Positions 59,825-64,000 of a stretch of 64,000 bases of DNA are shown in pieces; within the stretch, counting starts at the first letter, position 1, and each line of letters opens with the position of its first letter. The notes beneath the pieces were generated by a model. That model had not been told where the DNA came from. It saw only the letters and a program-made list of their open reading frames with translations, and searched no databases. The translations under genes and the position numbers were made by a program. The DNA is from JARIHD01 sp963815935 (lineage in GTDB: Bacteria; Patescibacteriota; Saccharimonadia; Saccharimonadales; UBA4665): positions 62,001 through 126,000 of the forward strand of contig CAWFIL010000001.1 of the NCBI GenBank assembly GCA_963815935.1, given 5' to 3'.

Positions 59825-61429
59825 ATGCTTGGACGACTGAGCGCTATCTACCGCAAAATTTTAGGCTTCTGGGAAGGCTTTTACCAAAGCTGGAACGAAT
59901 CACTGATACTTGATGCCTTTATATGGCTTTGGTTCGTCGGCATGGCGACGCCCAACGTCATCCGTTATGCCGTCTATCCAACTCTGGATTCTTTGGCAAC
60001 ACATGCCCCCTGGCTATACAACATACTCTGGCATTTGCATGCCATGAAGCTCACTATGTACGCCATTTACCTATGGCAAACACGAACCTGGATTATCCTC
60101 GCAGCTCTCGCATCGCTCGGCGTCCTGACCATCCGCTACTGGCTATATGGCGCAAAGATGCTCAAGCTAAGCCTGCTAGCCCACATTGCCCTTGGCTTAT
60201 TCCAGATGCTTGTTCTGGCAGTGTTAGTCTCAATTTACGACAACATCTATGGCGACATACCTAGCCGCGTGCCAACTATCGCCTGTTTGTTTGTGATTGT
60301 TATGGCCATTATCCACGTGCGCGCACGGCCGTGGATGGTACGACTATTTCACAAATCGAGCGTTCATCCCATGCGTTGGCTACTTATTACCGTCACATTA
60401 CTAGGTGGTGCGGCTATGTGGCTGGTTATTTTTTATGGGTTGGTAGCGTCGGGTGCAACATCACTCTGGGTATACCGCCAAAAGCTCGAGGGAACGTCTA
60501 TAGGCAGCCTTAGCCAACATGGCGGGTTATACACCGTGTGGTACGAGGTACACATCGAAGCGATCAATACCCGGCCCGCATCCGTACAGGCACATGTACG
60601 AGTCTATCTGACTGGCAGATACCTCGAGCAGTTGCGTGACAAAACAACACACCAGCCAGAGCACTTCAACTTGCCCGGATCGCCGCCCAGCAACAGTGAC
60701 GAGGGCCTGCTAGACCCAAGACATCAGATCACATTCAGGACGAACAGTCAGCTTGTAGCCGGAGATGATGACCTCAACAAAACATTTAGCCTCGATACGC
60801 TCAAGATCGACAAAACCAACCCGCTAGACTACTACTTCGATACTCCTTCATTTACCATCAGAACCGACTACACCGTAGAGCCACCGTCGCATTTTCCTAG
60901 CGACTCATATTACTTCAACAAAGACTTTTCGCTCAAGTTGCCCAGTAATCTTGAGTACAACGAAGAGATTGCCAATTATCGCAAGGTACTACTTACATTT
61001 GTGGCGGATGACCCCGACATTCGGGCGCCTTCGGGCAGCTTTTTGACCACCAGTATGGACGGCAAGTCGGATGGCAGTTACGAAATACACAAGGTATATA
61101 TCGTTAAACGGGCCCTACGCCTTGAGTTATTCACCTACAGCATCGCGCTCACGCCGTTACTGCTCATTGTAGTGCTCGCCAGCCTGGCGTTCTTCCGTGA
61201 CGAAGAGCCAAGCGGCAATAGCAAAAAGTCGAAGAGGCAGGCCGAAGACAGCACTGCGTTCTCGATTGGCCTAGCCGTACTGGTCATCTTGCCGCTGCGG
61301 CAAGTGCTGGTACCCACGTCTATTTCTACGTCAATGACGTACATCGACCTAATCTTCGGGCTAGAAATTGTTAGCGCCGCAGGATTGTTGGTAATTATCT
61401 ATTCCAAAGAGATAGCCAAGCACCTATAG
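59825..61429 (+). CDS. Large polytopic membrane protein with exported beta domain (DUF4436-like end)
   Basis: 534 residues. Five or six N-terminal helices within 25-215, an exported domain of about 200 residues (225-430, LYTVWYEVHIEAINTRPASVQAHVRVYLTG), then three C-terminal helices including ILPLRQVLVPTSISTSMTYIDLIFGLE. The C-terminal part recalls DUF4436 proteins. No function is evident. GAGGG precedes the ATG by about 6 nt. It converges with the next gene with a 6-bp overlap. Confidence 0.65.
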   Translation: MLGRLSAIYRKILGFWEGFYQSWNESLILDAFIWLWFVGMATPNVIRYAVYPTLDSLATHAPWLYNILWHLHAMKLTMYAIYLWQTRTWIILAALASLGVLTIRYWLYGAKMLKLSLLAHIALGLFQMLVLAVLVSIYDNIYGDIPSRVPTIACLFVIVMAIIHVRARPWMVRLFHKSSVHPMRWLLITVTLLGGAAMWLVIFYGLVASGATSLWVYRQKLEGTSIGSLSQHGGLYTVWYEVHIEAINTRPASVQAHVRVYLTGRYLEQLRDKTTHQPEHFNLPGSPPSNSDEGLLDPRHQITFRTNSQLVAGDDDLNKTFSLDTLKIDKTNPLDYYFDTPSFTIRTDYTVEPPSHFPSDSYYFNKDFSLKLPSNLEYNEEIANYRKVLLTFVADDPDIRAPSGSFLTTSMDGKSDGSYEIHKVYIVKRALRLELFTYSIALTPLLLIVVLASLAFFRDEEPSGNSKKSKRQAEDSTAFSIGLAVLVILPLRQVLVPTSISTSMTYIDLIFGLEIVSAAGLLVIIYSKEIAKHL

Positions 61430-62374
61430 ATAGCGCTTGCGAATCGCAAAGAAGGTAGCTACACCTGGCAACAATGGCAGCCAGTAGGTAAGTAACCGAT
61501 AGAGCAATACTGTCGCCAGTGCAGCCGAAGCATCAACACCATAAGCCACCAGACCTGCGACCAGGCCAGCCTCTGCGCCGCCCAGACCGCCTGGCGTTGG
61601 CGTGGCCGTTCCAGCCACAATGCCGGCCGTAAAGACCACGAACATACTCCACACAGACAACTGGACTCCCACAGCCAGGGCAGAGAACTGCAAAACCAAT
61701 ACATAGCAGCTGGTTAGCGCCAACGAGCAGGCCAAAGCTAGCGCCAATCTGCCCGGGCGATTACGATACGCCAGCACATTACGTACGACGCCGAGCGTTA
61801 GGCGGTGCAGGTACTCACGCACCCGCCGAAAGGCAAAAACATTGAGCACAACTATCGCCAACAGTATGCAACCCGTCAGCACCCAACTCCACATGCCTAT
61901 CCGTATATGCAATCGGTCCACGAGCGCGCCGTGGCTGAACACGACAGCACCAGCCAACAAAATGCCGTGCCCAAGCAAACCAATACCATTGTTAGCGCCC
62001 GCAACGGTGAGTGCCTGTGGCAGCGTATGCCGTGCCCGGTGCAAATACTCCACGTTGATAGTCAGGCCGCCAATGCCCGCGGGCAGCAGCCGGTTGGTAA
62101 AGGCACTGGCAACTTGGATGGCGACTGTGCGGCCTAGGTGCAGCCGGTGAATGGCAAGCAACGTATATATGGCCCCGGCAAAAGCATAGGTTAGTACCAC
62201 AAACAAGCTCGCCACCAGCACCATACCCGGGCTAGCATTGCGCAATACCGGCCAACTAGCCGCAAAATCATCCAGGCGTGGCAATACCACATACAGCAGC
62301 AAAAGAGACAGCACCAACAATACAATACGCGCCCGGTACTTGGAGGGCATGTCGGAAGTTGCTGGCCTGGCCAT
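61424..62374 (-). CDS. UPF0104/YbhN-like membrane protein (LPG-synthase flippase-type domain)
   Basis: 316 residues, about eight helices. FTNRLLPAGIGGLTINVEYLHRAR and TATPTPGGLGGAEAGLVAGLVAYGV are the two repeated motifs of this family, the membrane part of lysylphosphatidylglycerol synthases without the aminoacyl-transfer domain. Likely lipid-related; function unproven. TATACT (62381-62386) ends 6 nt from the start codon. Confidence 0.85.
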   Translation of the reverse strand: MARPATSDMPSKYRARIVLLVLSLLLLYVVLPRLDDFAASWPVLRNASPGMVLVASLFVVLTYAFAGAIYTLLAIHRLHLGRTVAIQVASAFTNRLLPAGIGGLTINVEYLHRARHTLPQALTVAGANNGIGLLGHGILLAGAVVFSHGALVDRLHIRIGMWSWVLTGCILLAIVVLNVFAFRRVREYLHRLTLGVVRNVLAYRNRPGRLALALACSLALTSCYVLVLQFSALAVGVQLSVWSMFVVFTAGIVAGTATPTPGGLGGAEAGLVAGLVAYGVDASAALATVLLYRLLTYWLPLLPGVATFFAIRKRYL

Positions 62375-62402
62375 ATCTAAAGTATAACCTTAATTGCGTC
62401 CA

Positions 62403-63026
62403 CTATTTAGCTACATGTTCCCAAACCGTCACGTCCGCAACAAAGTAGGGGTTATTTTGGTCTGCCTGACCCTCGGGCGGCACTGAGGTAACTACCAAGG
62501 AGGCTGCGCGCCCTTTGTCTGTTACCACACAAAGGACAGTCCCCACTTTAAGCGCAATGGCATCTGGGCGCCCGTTGGTGAGGGCAGCGCTACGGCAGAC
62601 TGCCTCACTAAGATTTGCGCCACCGCCAGGGACGATGTCGGTAATTTTCCCGCTATTTTGCCTAGCGAATATATTGCCGTCGTCAACCTTTGCGTATACG
62701 TCGTTGTCGTAGCCGTTGTTATTGAGGATTGGCAGCGCATCCAGTTCGGCCGATATCACTCTCACCGAACCCTTAAAACGAATAGCACTGGAGTCAGGGG
62801 ATGTGGGTCCCGGATTCGTACTTGGCCCTTCGGTTGTCACCTGGTTGCTGTTTTTGCTCACATTAGTGCCTGTTGTTTTTGATGCCGCAGTAGGGTTGCC
62901 GATCGCTGCCGATATGCCAATTACCGCCGCAACAATAGCCCCCATCGCTCCAATGGCAGCGCCGATAATAGTGCCTAGATTGGGGTTGTACCGTTTGCTT
63001 TTCGTCTCGTCAGTAGTGTGGCTCAT
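62403..63026 (-). CDS. Single-pass exported hypothetical protein
   Basis: 207 residues from the ATG at 63026 (an in-frame TTG at 63044 is also possible). One Gly/Ala-rich membrane helix (LGTIIGAAIGAMGAIVAAVIGISAAIG) is followed by a Thr/Ser/Asn linker and an exported domain (about 80-207) with two cysteines (EAVCRSA, TVLCVVT). No family recognised. It lies 28 bp from the UPF0104-like gene on the same strand but that gene has its own promoter. Confidence 0.6.
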   Translation of the reverse strand: MSHTTDETKSKRYNPNLGTIIGAAIGAMGAIVAAVIGISAAIGNPTAASKTTGTNVSKNSNQVTTEGPSTNPGPTSPDSSAIRFKGSVRVISAELDALPILNNNGYDNDVYAKVDDGNIFARQNSGKITDIVPGGGANLSEAVCRSAALTNGRPDAIALKVGTVLCVVTDKGRAASLVVTSVPPEGQADQNNPYFVADVTVWEHVAK

Positions 63027-63147
63027 AGTGGTCGCTTGCCTCAATTTTTAATGTAGACATATTTTACAACATATCATCGCTACATGGAATGGATTGCGGT
63101 AATGCTTATGGCGCAAAGCGCGTACATGCATTATGCTATAAGCATAT

Positions 63148-64000
63148 ATGGATAGGTTGTTTGCTGCTTCGCAGCTCGACAACGCGCTGCAACAGTCCAA
63201 AAGCACGCTGCAGCGCATCACCGACAGCTTTTTGAGCGCCCGGTCGGTGCTTAGCTTTATTGTCGCCATGGCCATTGCGATTATTTTGGGGCGCATTATT
63301 GCCGCCATATTGCGACGGTTTGCCCACTCGCTTAGCCGCCGGGCCGACCGGGCGTCTAGCCTCAAAGAAGTAAACCGCCTACGACGGGTCGAAACCTTCA
63401 CCGTACTAACGGTTGCGCTCGTGCGCGTGCTTTTGGCCGCGCTGGCCATCTACTTTTGGTGGATCTACTCACACCCCACACAGCAGCCAACCGCCCTGAT
63501 TGGCGCCAGTGCCATAATCGTGATCGTTTCGAGCGCTACCATTGGCCCAATCTTGCGTGACGTTGCCTACGGCGGCGTCATGATGGCTGAACACTGGTTT
63601 GGGGTGGGCGATTACGTCAAGGTAGAGCCGTTTGGTGATCTGGAGGGCGTCATCGAGCGCGTAACGCTCCGTTCTATCCGCATCCGCGGCATCAACGGCG
63701 AAGTTATCTGGCTCAACAACCAAAACATTGCCGGCGTCCGCGTCTCTCCCAAAGGCGTGCGCACCATAGCCATAGATTTGTTTGTAACCGACCTAGACAA
63801 AGGCCTGGATATTGTCGAAGACACCAACTTGCGCCTGCCCGAAGGCTCGCTAATGGTCGTCCGTCCGCTGCGCATTATGCACGAAAGAGAAGTAGGCAAG
63901 GGCTTGTGGCAGATTACCGTCGTAGGCGAGACCGCGCCCGGCCGCGAATGGCTACTCAAGGACTACGCCGTGCGGGTAATGGGCGAGCTAGACGAACCCA
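63148..64000 (+). CDS. Mechanosensitive channel MscS family, 3'-truncated by the window
   Basis: Open frame from ATG 63148 to the right edge (284 codons, no stop). Two or three N-terminal helices, then the MscS pore and beta domain: IGPILRDVAYGGVMMAEHWFGVGDYVKV..., DLEGVIERVTLRSIRIRGINGEVIWLNNQNI. The TM3 glycine/alanine pattern is less regular than in E. coli MscS. It releases solutes on osmotic downshock. An extended -10 (TGC-TATAAG, 63134-63142) ends 5 nt before the ATG, so the message is probably leaderless. Confidence 0.9.
   Translation, partial: MDRLFAASQLDNALQQSKSTLQRITDSFLSARSVLSFIVAMAIAIILGRIIAAILRRFAHSLSRRADRASSLKEVNRLRRVETFTVLTVALVRVLLAALAIYFWWIYSHPTQQPTALIGASAIIVIVSSATIGPILRDVAYGGVMMAEHWFGVGDYVKVEPFGDLEGVIERVTLRSIRIRGINGEVIWLNNQNIAGVRVSPKGVRTIAIDLFVTDLDKGLDIVEDTNLRLPEGSLMVVRPLRIMHEREVGKGLWQITVVGETAPGREWLLKDYAVRVMGELDEP

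Noticed and set aside
1..64000. CRISPR array, rRNA genes, IS elements with transposase, or recoded TGA
   Set aside because: No regularly spaced repeats, rRNA or transposase was seen. TGA ends several genes where expected, so the standard bacterial code applies.

Overview
The window reads as a chromosomal segment of a Patescibacteria/CPR-type bacterium, most likely a Saccharibacteria (TM7) relative. This is an inference from gene style: short, mostly uncharacterised membrane proteins, a replication-relaxation-like protein, actinobacterial-looking homologues (Ino1, a DUF3152-like metalloprotease) and TGA used as an ordinary stop. No rRNA or other marker fixes the taxonomy.

Layout. 1-2237: tail of an ApbE flavin transferase, a ferric-reductase-like membrane protein and an anchored beta-sandwich protein. 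2304-2378: tRNA-Gln(TTG). 2379-22035: an integrated element of about 19.7 kb, bounded by a 21-bp direct repeat of the tRNA 3' end (2358-2378 and 22015-22035). It carries a large serine recombinase, an XRE regulator, a replication-relaxation-like protein, a Fur-family (Zur-like) regulator, a CDF-like protein, a complete metal-uptake operon (ABC transporter, CECGN-motif permease, TIGR03943-type protein, lipid-anchored-looking propeller), a copper/redox block (VKOR, YcnI-like, second His-first exported protein, ferric-reductase-like), a VirD4/TraG-like ATPase, a large unknown membrane protein, a RadC-like JAB protein and a PLD-like protein.

22036-22361: right flank. It keeps what looks like the tRNA's original terminator and, on the minus strand, a full hammerhead-ribozyme architecture preceded by a separate stem structure. 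22362-25559 (minus): a three-gene cassette with a MoaA-like radical SAM enzyme, a B12-type radical SAM enzyme and an adenylate-kinase-like protein, behind a strong promoter. 25762-36369: LysRS, Nudix, HAD, a decayed MBL-fold gene, a transporter, a MarR/VOC pair, a receiver protein and unknowns. 37570-44188: a five-gene run of membrane-anchored proteins with acidic or disordered cytoplasmic tails, a coiled-coil protein and a transmembrane lytic transglycosylase/NlpC-like hydrolase.

44999-50440: a second copy, in the same gene order, of the metal operon carried by the element, with the same candidate Zur box. 50514-54230: PgaC-like glycosyltransferase and a secreted polysaccharide deacetylase with three repeated modules. 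54297-64000: inositol-1-phosphate synthase, LysR regulator, adenosine-deaminase-family enzyme, CobS-like protein, DUF3152-like metalloprotease, large membrane proteins, UPF0104-like protein and an MscS channel cut by the window edge.

Three 21-bp candidate Zur boxes (6070, 7183, 44999) overlap -35 positions and tie the element's regulator to both metal operons. At least nine genes have a -10-like hexamer only 5-8 nt from the start codon, which points to leaderless transcription as a common mode here.
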